Of a DNA stretch of 64,000 nucleotides, positions 45,695 through 53,532 are shown one piece after another. Location: NCBI GenBank assembly GCA_023386315.1, contig JAEWJZ010000014.1, forward strand, positions 191,001 through 255,000, read 5' to 3'. Each line of letters begins with the position of its first letter. Positions within the stretch are counted from its first letter, which is position 1. The notes under the pieces are model-generated. The model worked only from the letters and a program-made list of their open reading frames with translations. It was not told the origin of the DNA and searched no databases. The position numbers and the translations under genes were made by a program. The DNA is from Bacillota bacterium. Its GTDB lineage: Bacteria; Bacillota; Clostridia; Lachnospirales; Lachnospiraceae.

Positions 45695-47032
45695 TCATGC
45701 TTGCTGAAATGCTTTTATTACCTCTGACAGCCGTTCCAGATTCTCACCTTTAATCCCTGACAGACACAGCCGGTAGCACCTTCTGTTACCATTCTCAATT
45801 ATATTACCTGGAAGAAAGCAATCTTGCGCATTCTTAACTATGATACCTTGCTCTATTAAGTTACTTTCCAGTAAAGAACCGTTTATCTCCCTATTATTAA
45901 CTACCCATATAAAAATTCCGTTATCCGGAATGTGCCAGTTCATATCCTCAGACTTCAGAGAATTATAAATTGCTGACGCTTTTTTCATTTTCTCAGAATA
46001 AATCTTTCTTACTTTACGAACATGCTTTTCATACATACCGGTTTCAATAAAAAGCTCCAGCGCATATTGAAATGGTTTAGACGTGTTTAAATCGGTAAGC
46101 CGCTTCCTTTCTGCTGCTTCATCAACCATAAATCGGGGGAATACACCAACCCCGATCCGCAGTCCCGGCATAAAAGTCTTAGAAAAGCTCCGGATATATA
46201 TCACTTTTTCCTTGTCTCCATAGTAGTGAACTGGCATGGCATTCTTACCCGAACCTAAATCTGCCAGATAATCATCTTCAATCAAAAGAATGGAATGAGT
46301 ATTAAATAGATCTGCAGCTTTTCTCTTATCCTTTTCGTTCAGACTGTATCCAGTTGGATTATGATGTCTGGGAATAAAATAAAAAGCTCGTATATCTTCC
46401 TCTTTAAGCAGCTTTTCCAGTTTTTTAAAGTCATACCCTGTACTTGTGCGTTCAATTCCGACCATGGAAATTCCCATCATCTGCGCCTGCTTTATTGCCA
46501 GGCTGTAAGTCGGTATTTCTACCAGAAGCTTACCCTTTCGGTCCGGAAAGATACACTGAAGGGCAAGGCCAATCGCCTGCTGGGCTCCGTTCGTCACCAG
46601 AATCTGTTCCGGGCTGGTATAAATTCCGCCAGTCATCAGATATTTGGCAAGAACATTTCTTAAGCTCAAAAGTCCCTTTGGTTCCTCATAATCATAAGCA
46701 CTTGTTTTATATAGCTCTGTGGATTTATTCATGACATGAGTAAACTCCCTGTAGGGCAGAAGCCTTTTATCCGGTTTTACTACTGTGAAGTCTACAATGG
46801 TCTTCTCCTGCTCTGACTCCAGATCAAAATCTGCCAGATAAAATCCACCTCTTTGAATGGAATAAACCTTATGTTCCTCCTCAAGTTCTCTGTAAGCGCG
46901 GTTTACCGTGATTTTATTAATCGCCAGCGCCGCCGCCGTATCTCTGCAGCTTGGAAGCCTGCTGCCATTTTTTAATTTTCCTTCTTCAATCAGATCCTCA
47001 ATATATTTTTTTACTTCTTCCGATTTCTTCAT
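45695..47032 (-). CDS. MocR-type regulator (GntR HTH fused to aminotransferase fold)
   Basis: 445 residues. N-terminal GntR winged helix (VKKYIEDLIEEGKLKNGSRLPSCRDTAAALAINKITVNRAYREL) and a fold-type I aminotransferase domain from about residue 95, with the PLP lysine in YIRSFSKTFMPGLRIG near 280 and NPTGYSL, DDYLADLG before it. Uses pyridoxal phosphate as cofactor or signal. Divergent promoter region contains TAGTACAGT and TTGTACTGT in direct repeat. The divergent target gene appears lost apart from its first codons. Confidence 0.88.
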   Translation of the reverse strand: MKKSEEVKKYIEDLIEEGKLKNGSRLPSCRDTAAALAINKITVNRAYRELEEEHKVYSIQRGGFYLADFDLESEQEKTIVDFTVVKPDKRLLPYREFTHVMNKSTELYKTSAYDYEEPKGLLSLRNVLAKYLMTGGIYTSPEQILVTNGAQQAIGLALQCIFPDRKGKLLVEIPTYSLAIKQAQMMGISMVGIERTSTGYDFKKLEKLLKEEDIRAFYFIPRHHNPTGYSLNEKDKRKAADLFNTHSILLIEDDYLADLGSGKNAMPVHYYGDKEKVIYIRSFSKTFMPGLRIGVGVFPRFMVDEAAERKRLTDLNTSKPFQYALELFIETGMYEKHVRKVRKIYSEKMKKASAIYNSLKSEDMNWHIPDNGIFIWVVNNREINGSLLESNLIEQGIIVKNAQDCFLPGNIIENGNRRCYRLCLSGIKGENLERLSEVIKAFQQA

Positions 47033-47053
47033 CTGCCCAGCCTTCTACTCTAA

Positions 47054-47086
47054 TAGTACAGTTGCATTTTTCTATTATTGTACTGT
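47054..47086. promoter_or_regulatory. Direct-repeat operator candidate for the MocR regulator
   Basis: TAGTACAGT at 47054-47062 and TTGTACTGT at 47078-47086, centres 24 bases apart; a weaker third copy follows near 47095. MocR proteins usually bind such direct repeats between divergent genes. Confidence 0.45.
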
Positions 47087-47145
47087 TTTTTTCTCTATTA
47101 TATACTATCCACATATCAATCATCCACCTGAAAGGAGACTTCATA

Positions 47146-47184
47146 ATGAAAAATAGAGGGTTAACCGGTGTCAGGTATTTTTAA
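47146..47184 (+). pseudogene. Beginning of a lost gene divergent from MocR
   Basis: A strong AAAGGAGA site seven bases before ATG 47146 opens a 12-codon frame (MKNRGLTGVRYF) that ends at TAA 47182-47184, directly before the xdh terminator. The site and position fit the start of a MocR-controlled gene whose body has been deleted. It could instead be a leader peptide. Confidence 0.35.
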
Positions 47185-47195
47185 GAATTTTAAAA

Positions 47196-47234
47196 GAGCA
47201 GGAGAAAAGCTGATAAAATGCTTTTCTCCTGCTC
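47196..47234 (-). terminator. Terminator of the xanthine dehydrogenase operon
   Basis: Perfect 15-bp arms GAGCAGGAGAAAAGC / GCTTTTCTCCTGCTC; the minus-strand transcript continues TTTTAAAATTCTT. Confidence 0.9.
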
Positions 47235-47250
47235 AGTATCATTACTCCAT

Positions 47251-49578
47251 TCACTGCTTTTTGTTTCGGTTTATCGCCCTCCAGATTTTCTCCGGAGTTG
47301 CCGGTATGCTTAATTCTTCCGGATAGCTTCCCAGAGAGCAGAGCGCATCTGTGATTGCAAAAAATACGGATTCTCCATAGATAAAGGGCGGTTCTCCAAT
47401 AGCCTTAGACCGTTTGATCCCCAGTTCATTGATGCAGCCTTCCATCAGTTCGATATGAAATTCCTCCGGAATATCACCAATCGTTGGAATCTTATAGGTA
47501 GCCGGTGAACTGCTGAGCAGCCTTCCTTTCTCCTGATACACCAGTTCTTCCGTTGTTACCCAGCCCACACCCTGAATAAAGGCTCCCTGAATCTGTCCGA
47601 TATCCACCATGGGATTAATACTGCTTGCGCAGTCATGAAGGATATGTGCGGAATCAAGGGTGGTCCGGCCGGTAAGTAAATCTACTGTCACCTCAGCGAC
47701 TGCAGCCCCGAAAACATAGTACAGGAATGGATTACCCTCTCCTTTGTCTCTGTCAAAATAAATACCCGGAGTGGCATAAAATCCATGGTCGCATAAATCA
47801 ACTCTCTCGAAATACGCCTTCTGAACCAACTCTTTAAACGTAATAAGGGGATTTTCATAATCTGTCTTCCCCACATGCACCGGATATACAAAACCATTTT
47901 CAAATACCGCATCATCTCCCGGATATAGCTTTAAGACCAGTTCCTTCAGCCTTCCCAAAATCTTAAGAGCAGCATTCTCCACCGCATGACCATTTAAATC
48001 ACAGCCGGAGGATGCCGCGGTCGCTGAGGTGTTGGCAACCCGTTTGGTGTTATTGCTTTCAATCCTGATTGATCCAATGGGTACTCCCAGAGTGGTTGCA
48101 GCGATCTGGGCAATCTTTGTATTAACCTCCTGCCCCATCTCAATTGCTCCGTGGGTCACAGAAACAGAGCCGTCAACATATACGTGAATTAAAGCACTCC
48201 CCTGATTTAAATGGGCGGCAGTAAAGGAAATTCCAAACTTCACAGGGGTAATCCCAAGCCCCTTTTTCTTATACCGGTTATTCTGATTGAACACGGCAAT
48301 CTCTTTTTTCCGTTCATCCCACCGGCTGTCTGTTCTCAGTTTCTCAAATATTCTTCCTATGTCCTCACCATGATGAATTTCCTGCCCGTATGGGGCCATA
48401 TCCCCCTTCTGGTACATGTTCTTCATTCTCACATCATATGGGTCCAGTCCAAGAGTATACGAGATTCTCTCAATTACACTTTCAATTGCGAATATTCCCT
48501 GAGGGCCGCCAAACCCCCGGAATGCGGTAGCCGGGTGTAAGTTGGTTTTGCAGGGTCTGCCGATAATTCTGATATTTTCAATGTGATAGCTGTTCTCTGC
48601 ATGAAGCATGGCTCTTTCTAAAACGGAGGTGCTCACATCCGCAACAGCCCCACAGTTGGAATTAAGCTCTACGCAGTAAGCAAGAATCTTTCCATCTTTA
48701 TCAAACGCTACCCGGTAATCGCTTTCAAATGCGTGGCGCTTTCCAGTTGAAAGCATATCTTCATCTCTGGTCAGATGGACCAGCGCAGGACGGTTTGTAT
48801 GATATGCTGCCAGAGCGGCAAGACAGGCCCAGGAAGTTGCCTGGGATTCCTTCCCTCCAAATCCTCCGCCCAGTCTTTTAATATCTACCGTAACCATATT
48901 TTGAAGCAGCCCTAAGACACCTGCTGCCATCTTCTGAATCTCGTTGGGATTCTGGGAAGAGGAATACAGGGTAATTCCGCCGTTATCTTCCGGGACAGCA
49001 AGGGTACTCTGTGTTTCCAGATAAAAATGTTCCTGGCCCTCATTTCTGATCACACCTTCCAGATAACAGGGACAGTCAGCAAAAACTGCTTCCACATCTC
49101 CGTGCTCAATTTTCCGCACAGGACCTACATACTGTTCTCTTCTGATCGCTTCCCTTACCGTGAGAACAGGAGTTTCTTCCTCCACTTCAAACAGGATCTG
49201 ATCCATAGCTGTCTCTGCTTCCTTCAAGCTGTCCGCAGCGATGATTGCCACAGGCTCACCTACAAACTGCACATGGCCCTGGGCGAGTAAGACCTCATCC
49301 CTTATAATTCCGCCGATCTGATTCTCTCCCGGAATATCCTCTGCAGTCAGGACAGCAGCCACCCCCGGCATCTCACTGGCCTTTTGAGTATCCAGCTTTT
49401 TGATCCGCCCGCTGGCAACCGGGCTGACCATAACTTTTACATATAATAAATTTCCGGGTTTAGGTATATCATCAATAAACTGGGAGCGCCCCATTACGTG
49501 ATCACGTCCGCTTACATGAAGCGGTGAAGTTCCTGCCTGCCCCCACTGACTGTTTTTTTCCATCTGTTCATTTTTCAT
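47251..49578 (-). CDS. Xanthine dehydrogenase, molybdenum-binding subunit
   Basis: 775 residues (from ATG 49578, nine bases after AGGAGG). Molybdopterin-binding segments typical of the xanthine oxidase family: RLGGGFGGKES, the arginine-containing ATAFRGFGGPQG, VTHGAIEMGQEVNTKIAQIAA, NTSATAASSGCDLNG and the catalytic glutamate in GEPPFIYGES near the C-terminus. Oxidises hypoxanthine and xanthine, or a related purine. It overlaps the Fe-S/FAD subunit gene by 11 bases. Named xdhB or xdhA depending on the organism, so I give no symbol. Sulfuration and cofactor genes are not in the window. Confidence 0.92.
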   Translation of the reverse strand: MKNEQMEKNSQWGQAGTSPLHVSGRDHVMGRSQFIDDIPKPGNLLYVKVMVSPVASGRIKKLDTQKASEMPGVAAVLTAEDIPGENQIGGIIRDEVLLAQGHVQFVGEPVAIIAADSLKEAETAMDQILFEVEEETPVLTVREAIRREQYVGPVRKIEHGDVEAVFADCPCYLEGVIRNEGQEHFYLETQSTLAVPEDNGGITLYSSSQNPNEIQKMAAGVLGLLQNMVTVDIKRLGGGFGGKESQATSWACLAALAAYHTNRPALVHLTRDEDMLSTGKRHAFESDYRVAFDKDGKILAYCVELNSNCGAVADVSTSVLERAMLHAENSYHIENIRIIGRPCKTNLHPATAFRGFGGPQGIFAIESVIERISYTLGLDPYDVRMKNMYQKGDMAPYGQEIHHGEDIGRIFEKLRTDSRWDERKKEIAVFNQNNRYKKKGLGITPVKFGISFTAAHLNQGSALIHVYVDGSVSVTHGAIEMGQEVNTKIAQIAATTLGVPIGSIRIESNNTKRVANTSATAASSGCDLNGHAVENAALKILGRLKELVLKLYPGDDAVFENGFVYPVHVGKTDYENPLITFKELVQKAYFERVDLCDHGFYATPGIYFDRDKGEGNPFLYYVFGAAVAEVTVDLLTGRTTLDSAHILHDCASSINPMVDIGQIQGAFIQGVGWVTTEELVYQEKGRLLSSSPATYKIPTIGDIPEEFHIELMEGCINELGIKRSKAIGEPPFIYGESVFFAITDALCSLGSYPEELSIPATPEKIWRAINRNKKQ

Positions 49579-51028
49579 GACCATCTGCCTCCTGACTGCT
49601 TTCATAAGCCAGATAATGTTTCATTAAAAGATTCTGCATCACAGCTTTCCGGTAGTCTGCACTGCCTCTCACATCACCGATCGGAGCTGCCTCTCTGCCA
49701 ATTATCTCATAAGCTCCCAAAAAAGTTTCTTCTGTCATACTCTTTCCCTCCAGATAATGAGAGGTTTCCGGCATGAATAGTGTTGTGGGACCTACTCCTC
49801 CGCAGGCAATGGACGCCTTTTTAATAACTCCATCTGAAATCTTTAAGGCAATGGCGGAATTAACTGCGGAAATATCCACTTCTTTTCTTTTGCTGACTTT
49901 CTCAAAGTGGATAAAATCATACTCTCCCAGAGGAATGGAAATAGAAGCAACCCATTCATCTGATTTATTTTCCGTCTGTTTATAGCCATGATAAAACTCC
50001 CTGACAGGGACTCTCCTCGTTCCTTCACAGCCTCTTAATGTTAAAACTGCATTCATCGCCATCAAAAGAGGAACTGTATCTGCTACCGGAGAGGCGTTAA
50101 CAAGGTTGCCTGCCAGCGTAGCCGAGGATCTTATCTGCTCGGAGCACATGCCTGAGACCGCATCAGAAAACTGGGGAAATAATTGCTTTACCATATCAAT
50201 AATGGCAGACAAGGTAACTCCGCCTCCAATAATCAACCCGTGACTTTCCCCATATGAAATTTTCTGCAGAGATGAAATTCTGCTGATATCCACAAGGAGC
50301 CTGTAATGCTGGTTTCTTTTCTTAATTCCTACCACAACATCGCTTCCGCCATTTAGGAACCGCAGGTTCTTCCCGGAGACAAGTTCCCCGTTATCTTTTA
50401 TAAAGGCTTCCAGATTTTCCTCTGAAACAGGGGAATAATAGGCATTTACGCCGTCATCAATAAAAATATCCTCATGGACGAAAGCCAGCTGCTGTTCTTC
50501 GGTCTGATCCAGATAAAAGGGACGTATATTTCCTGAATCAATGGTTAAATCCTCTAAGTATTCCGGTACTTTCCGAATCGCTTCATATCCCGTACACCGG
50601 CAGAGATTTCCCTCTAAATATCTGCGGAATTCTTCTTTTCCAGGGTTTGGTCTCTCCAGATAGAGAGCCAGTATAGACAAAATCACACCAGGTGTGCAAA
50701 ATCCGCACTGCGTCGCATGTGCATTTAAAACTGCTTCCTGTATCGGGTGGAGTTTTTCCTTTTGCGCAAGCCCTTCTATGGTTATGAGATGCTTCCCCTC
50801 CAGCTTTGCTGCAAGGTATAAACAGCCTGCGGCTGACTTATAATGTACCTTTCCCTCTCTTACCTCCCCAATCACTACCGTGCAGGCTCCGCAGTCCCCC
50901 TCTCCGCAGCCTTCCTTAATCCCGTTTAACTGGAACCGGTTGCGAAGAAGCTCCAAAACTGTTGTTTCCCCATTGACTGAAATTTCTTTCAATTTTCCAT
51001 TCAGAAAGAAGCGAATCGTTTTCTTCAT
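49568..51028 (-). CDS. Xanthine dehydrogenase, fused 2Fe-2S and FAD subunit
   Basis: 486 residues. Residues 1-155 hold both 2Fe-2S clusters: GCGEGDCGACTVV (plant-ferredoxin type) and QCGFCTPGVI with CRCTGYEAI. Residues about 190-480 form the FAD domain (FLNGGSDVVVGIKKRN; SGMCSEQIRSSATLAGNLVNASP). Electrons flow from the molybdenum subunit through these centres to FAD and then to NAD or ferredoxin. In most bacteria of this group the FeS and FAD parts are separate; the fusion is like the small subunit of Rhodobacter. Preceded by a 247-base leader with a riboswitch. Confidence 0.92.
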   Translation of the reverse strand: MKKTIRFFLNGKLKEISVNGETTVLELLRNRFQLNGIKEGCGEGDCGACTVVIGEVREGKVHYKSAAGCLYLAAKLEGKHLITIEGLAQKEKLHPIQEAVLNAHATQCGFCTPGVILSILALYLERPNPGKEEFRRYLEGNLCRCTGYEAIRKVPEYLEDLTIDSGNIRPFYLDQTEEQQLAFVHEDIFIDDGVNAYYSPVSEENLEAFIKDNGELVSGKNLRFLNGGSDVVVGIKKRNQHYRLLVDISRISSLQKISYGESHGLIIGGGVTLSAIIDMVKQLFPQFSDAVSGMCSEQIRSSATLAGNLVNASPVADTVPLLMAMNAVLTLRGCEGTRRVPVREFYHGYKQTENKSDEWVASISIPLGEYDFIHFEKVSKRKEVDISAVNSAIALKISDGVIKKASIACGGVGPTTLFMPETSHYLEGKSMTEETFLGAYEIIGREAAPIGDVRGSADYRKAVMQNLLMKHYLAYESSQEADGHEK

Positions 51029-51093
51029 ACCTTTCCTTACTCCTTTTCATTCCTGTTTTCCCGCTGGTCTGCATGCATTTCTTCGGGCTTTTG

Positions 51094-51185
51094 GATAAAA
51101 ATAAGCCCCAGGCACACGAAACACACACCAGAACAACTGCTTCGATAGAAGCGGCAGTTCAGTCTGTGCTCATGTAGCCTGGGGC
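51094..51185 (-). terminator. Conditional terminator in the xdh leader
   Basis: On the minus strand the 5' arm GCCCCAGGC (51177-51185) is exactly complementary to GCCTGGGGC (51105-51113), followed by TTATTTTTA (51096-51104). The loop contains a second hairpin GAACTGCCGCTTC / GAAGCAGTTGTTC. The 5' arm is inside the aptamer described next, so terminator and aptamer cannot form together. Confidence 0.8.
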
Positions 51186-51244
51186 AATTTAAGGTCGCCT
51201 GGTCGAGACGCTCAAACCATATTAATGAGCTTATACAAGAAGCA
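51167..51244 (-). ncRNA. Variant purine-riboswitch aptamer in the xdh leader
   Basis: 78-nt element matching the guanine/adenine riboswitch layout. P1 TGCTTCTTGTA with TACATGAGCA; P2 GCTCA/TGAGC capped by AATATGG (51217-51223); P3 GGCGA/TTGCC capped by CCTTAAA (51188-51194); the GG and CC of the two loops can kiss as in known structures. The junction J2/3 reads GTCTCGACC where the consensus is GTTTCTACC: the base equal to U51, which contacts the ligand, is G (at 51204). J3/1 has C at the position equal to C74 (51177) but G instead of A73, and P3 has an extra CCA. So the fold is kept but the binding pocket is changed. Confidence 0.85.
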
Positions 51245-51281
51245 GTCCATATTTAAATACTTCTTTGTATCTTTACAAATA

Positions 51282-51309
51282 ATTATACCGGATTATACCA
51301 GATAGTCAA
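51282..51309 (-). promoter_or_regulatory. Promoter of the xdh operon
   Basis: Minus strand TTGACT (51304-51309), 16-base spacer, TATAAT (51282-51287). Transcription would begin near 51275, about 30 bases before the aptamer. A second TATAAT lies at 51292-51297. Confidence 0.7.
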
Positions 51310-51370
51310 TAATTTTTTATCAATATCTACAGGATTTTAATACCAGCATATACTAAACTCTGTATGTTTT

Positions 51371-51703
51371 CTAATATTTTCCTAATTTCATATGACCTGC
51401 AAGCTCTGTCTTGGATCTCTGCTTAATAATCCATGCCTCATCCTTCGCCTGGGTAAATGCAGATACACATTTGGGATCAAGGTTATCCTCAATTCCTTCC
51501 TTGCATAAAGCGATCATCTTCTCTGCTAATGTGATAATCTCCATGTGAATGGCATTGGTACGGTCAGAACGGTATATTTTTTCAGCATCTTCCTCGCTGA
51601 GTTCTTCAAACTTCTCTGCTCCCACTTTACATTTGGGGCAAACTTCCGGAGCGGTCTCCCCTTCATAAACATAGCCGCATACAGTACATCTGAATAATTT
51701 CAT
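51371..51703 (-). CDS. Rubredoxin-like domain protein with helical C-terminus
   Basis: 110 residues. Residues 1-37 are a rubredoxin-type FeCys4 module (FRCTVCGYVYEG and CPKCKVG). The rest is helical (IHMEIITLAEKMIALCKEGIEDN) and contains no rubrerythrin diiron ExxH pattern that I can see, so it is not a normal rubrerythrin. Probably an electron carrier or a peroxide-defence accessory in an anaerobe. Start follows TAGGAGGCATGTTAT. Monocistronic. Confidence 0.75.
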   Translation of the reverse strand: MKLFRCTVCGYVYEGETAPEVCPKCKVGAEKFEELSEEDAEKIYRSDRTNAIHMEIITLAEKMIALCKEGIEDNLDPKCVSAFTQAKDEAWIIKQRSKTELAGHMKLGKY

Positions 51704-51810
51704 ATAACATGCCTCCTAATTGAACTATTTTTATCAATACTTGAAGATTACTATTAGTATCACCCATACAATATCATTTGTCAACCGCTGCCAGATAAAT
51801 TCACCATTTA

Positions 51811-52488
51811 TTAACAAGTTTGGGCATCCAGAACCTGAAGAATTTCCGTTTTACAATCCGGCGCAAATGCCCGGATTCTCATTTCCAGCTTCTTCAGCGC
51901 TGTCCTGACTTTAGGGGCACCAATTCCCGGAGGCGCATAGATTATAAACAGAACATCGCTTGTATCCGGTGTTATCCTTGTATTATAGTCGGGTCCTTTC
52001 AAAATACTGGAAAACACACTGGTGCTGTCACTCAATATTATATCACCTGCTGCAGCGGTTACTTCTCTTCCGGAGATAGACTGGTAAGCTTCATTTCCTG
52101 CTGCCAAATTCAACCGGAGAGGTGGTTTCAGCCTGTTTAAATCATGACCGGCAGTCAGCAGCATACTCTCCAGCTCATTAAAAAACATGGACTGAAGGAG
52201 AGGTGATTTTGAATCGCATATTTTTTTCCCTTTTAACATGGAATCAAGCTGTGCCAGAAGGTGATAACTTTGTCCAAACTTTTTGTAATAGGCTGCGTAG
52301 GCATCAACAGGACTCTGTTCCTTTAACTCTTTTCTTGTAAACCCCTCATATTTCTTCTTCAGTTCCTTCAAAAATATGGCTTCATCTTCTTTTTTACAAT
52401 CCGCTCTTTCTGAAATTCCCCTTACAATGAGAACCCCCATATTGATGCCTGGATAAACTTGTTCTATGTCTTTTTCAAATATAATCAT
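51811..52488 (-). CDS. B3/B4 tRNA-binding domain protein
   Basis: 225 residues from ATG 52488 with AGGAGGCAGTT before it. The sequence follows the stand-alone B3/B4 domain family related to the phenylalanyl-tRNA synthetase beta subunit: FTRKELKEQSPVDAYAAYYKKFG, then GHDLNRLKPPLRLNLA and DTSDVLFIIYAPPGI. Such proteins are thought to edit or bind mischarged aminoacyl-tRNA or free amino acids. It overlaps the DMT exporter by four bases (ATGA), so it may act with amino-acid export. Confidence 0.8.
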   Translation of the reverse strand: MIIFEKDIEQVYPGINMGVLIVRGISERADCKKEDEAIFLKELKKKYEGFTRKELKEQSPVDAYAAYYKKFGQSYHLLAQLDSMLKGKKICDSKSPLLQSMFFNELESMLLTAGHDLNRLKPPLRLNLAAGNEAYQSISGREVTAAAGDIILSDSTSVFSSILKGPDYNTRITPDTSDVLFIIYAPPGIGAPKVRTALKKLEMRIRAFAPDCKTEILQVLDAQTC

Positions 52489-53411
52489 AACTGCCTCCTG
52501 TTTTGTGACTGCCGTCCGATGAACAGCATGCTGAAAATAATAAAGCCTCCTCCTGCCCATTGGCTCAGACCAATTGGTTCTTTGAGGAAAAATAGTGACA
52601 GCAGCATGGAAGTGAAAGGAATCATACCTGAAAATGCAGCTGTCGTATGTGCACCAGAACGTTTAACTCCTTCAAAAAAGAAGATAAAAGCCAAAGCAGT
52701 TACCACCAGACCATACCAGCTTAGTGCCAGCCATTCCCTCCAGCCAATGGCGGAAAGCGGCAGTACAGACTGCTTATAAAGTCCAGGTATCAGGGATAAA
52801 AAAAAGGCGATTAATGATACCAGATACATCTGTATCATAGGCGGGACAGAAAGTAATTCTGTATCATTTCCTTTTTCCCTGTATTTTCTGGAAACAATAT
52901 TGAACGTTGATTCACTCGCCGCAGCACAGAGAATCAGTAAATTTCCAGCCATATGGCTCATAGAAAATGCCGCTGGGTTCTGTGGATTTTTCTGTATCAG
53001 AACAATTCCCAAAACACTGCAGGCAATGCCAGATACAGTCCAGAAATTGCAGGTTTCTTTTAATACCAGAAATGCCAGAATGGAAGTAATCGCTGGTGTA
53101 GTTCCAGTTAAAATTCCAGCCTCCACAGTGCTTGTCAGGCCCACGCCTGTCAAGAGAAATAAGCGGAATAAAACAATCCCAAAGCCTGCCTGCAAAGCAA
53201 AAACCGCCAGATCCCTTTTCTTAAGGCAGGCAGCCAGACGGATAGTCCTGATCCCATAAAAAGGAAACAGACATAAAAGCATGATACCTAAACTTATAGG
53301 TGTTACCAGACGCCCATTTAGCTTTTCCGTAAGTATGGATCCGGTAACAACGGAAGTTCCCGCTAAGGAAAACCCAAGCATTAAATAAATTTTTCCAGAA
53401 ATATTTTTCAT
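52485..53411 (-). CDS. EamA/DMT-family exporter
   Basis: 308 residues, ten hydrophobic segments in two EamA repeats (for example AGILTGTTPAITSILAFLVLKETCN and AAFSGMIPFTSMLLSLFFLKEPI). DMT exporters of this type release amino acids or metabolites. Translationally coupled to the B3/B4 protein and divergent from a MocR regulator, an arrangement often seen for amino-acid or drug exporters. Start follows AAAGGTCTGAT. Confidence 0.87.
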   Translation of the reverse strand: MKNISGKIYLMLGFSLAGTSVVTGSILTEKLNGRLVTPISLGIMLLCLFPFYGIRTIRLAACLKKRDLAVFALQAGFGIVLFRLFLLTGVGLTSTVEAGILTGTTPAITSILAFLVLKETCNFWTVSGIACSVLGIVLIQKNPQNPAAFSMSHMAGNLLILCAAASESTFNIVSRKYREKGNDTELLSVPPMIQMYLVSLIAFFLSLIPGLYKQSVLPLSAIGWREWLALSWYGLVVTALAFIFFFEGVKRSGAHTTAAFSGMIPFTSMLLSLFFLKEPIGLSQWAGGGFIIFSMLFIGRQSQNRRQL

Positions 53412-53431
53412 ATCAGACCTTTCTCACAGCA

Positions 53432-53496
53432 TTGCAATACAGCGAATATTTGCTATAATGATACCGTAATGAACTGGCTATAGTAAGAGCCAGTTC
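53432..53496 (+). promoter_or_regulatory. Promoter and operator between DMT exporter and MocR gene
   Basis: Rightward promoter TTGCAA (53432-53437), 16 bases, TATAAT (53454-53459). A perfect 9-bp inverted repeat GAACTGGCT (53471-53479) / AGCCAGTTC (53488-53496) lies just downstream of the start of transcription. Confidence 0.65.
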
Positions 53497-53532
53497 AGAC
53501 TTATTTTCAATGGACCAGTGAAAGGAGAGAGT

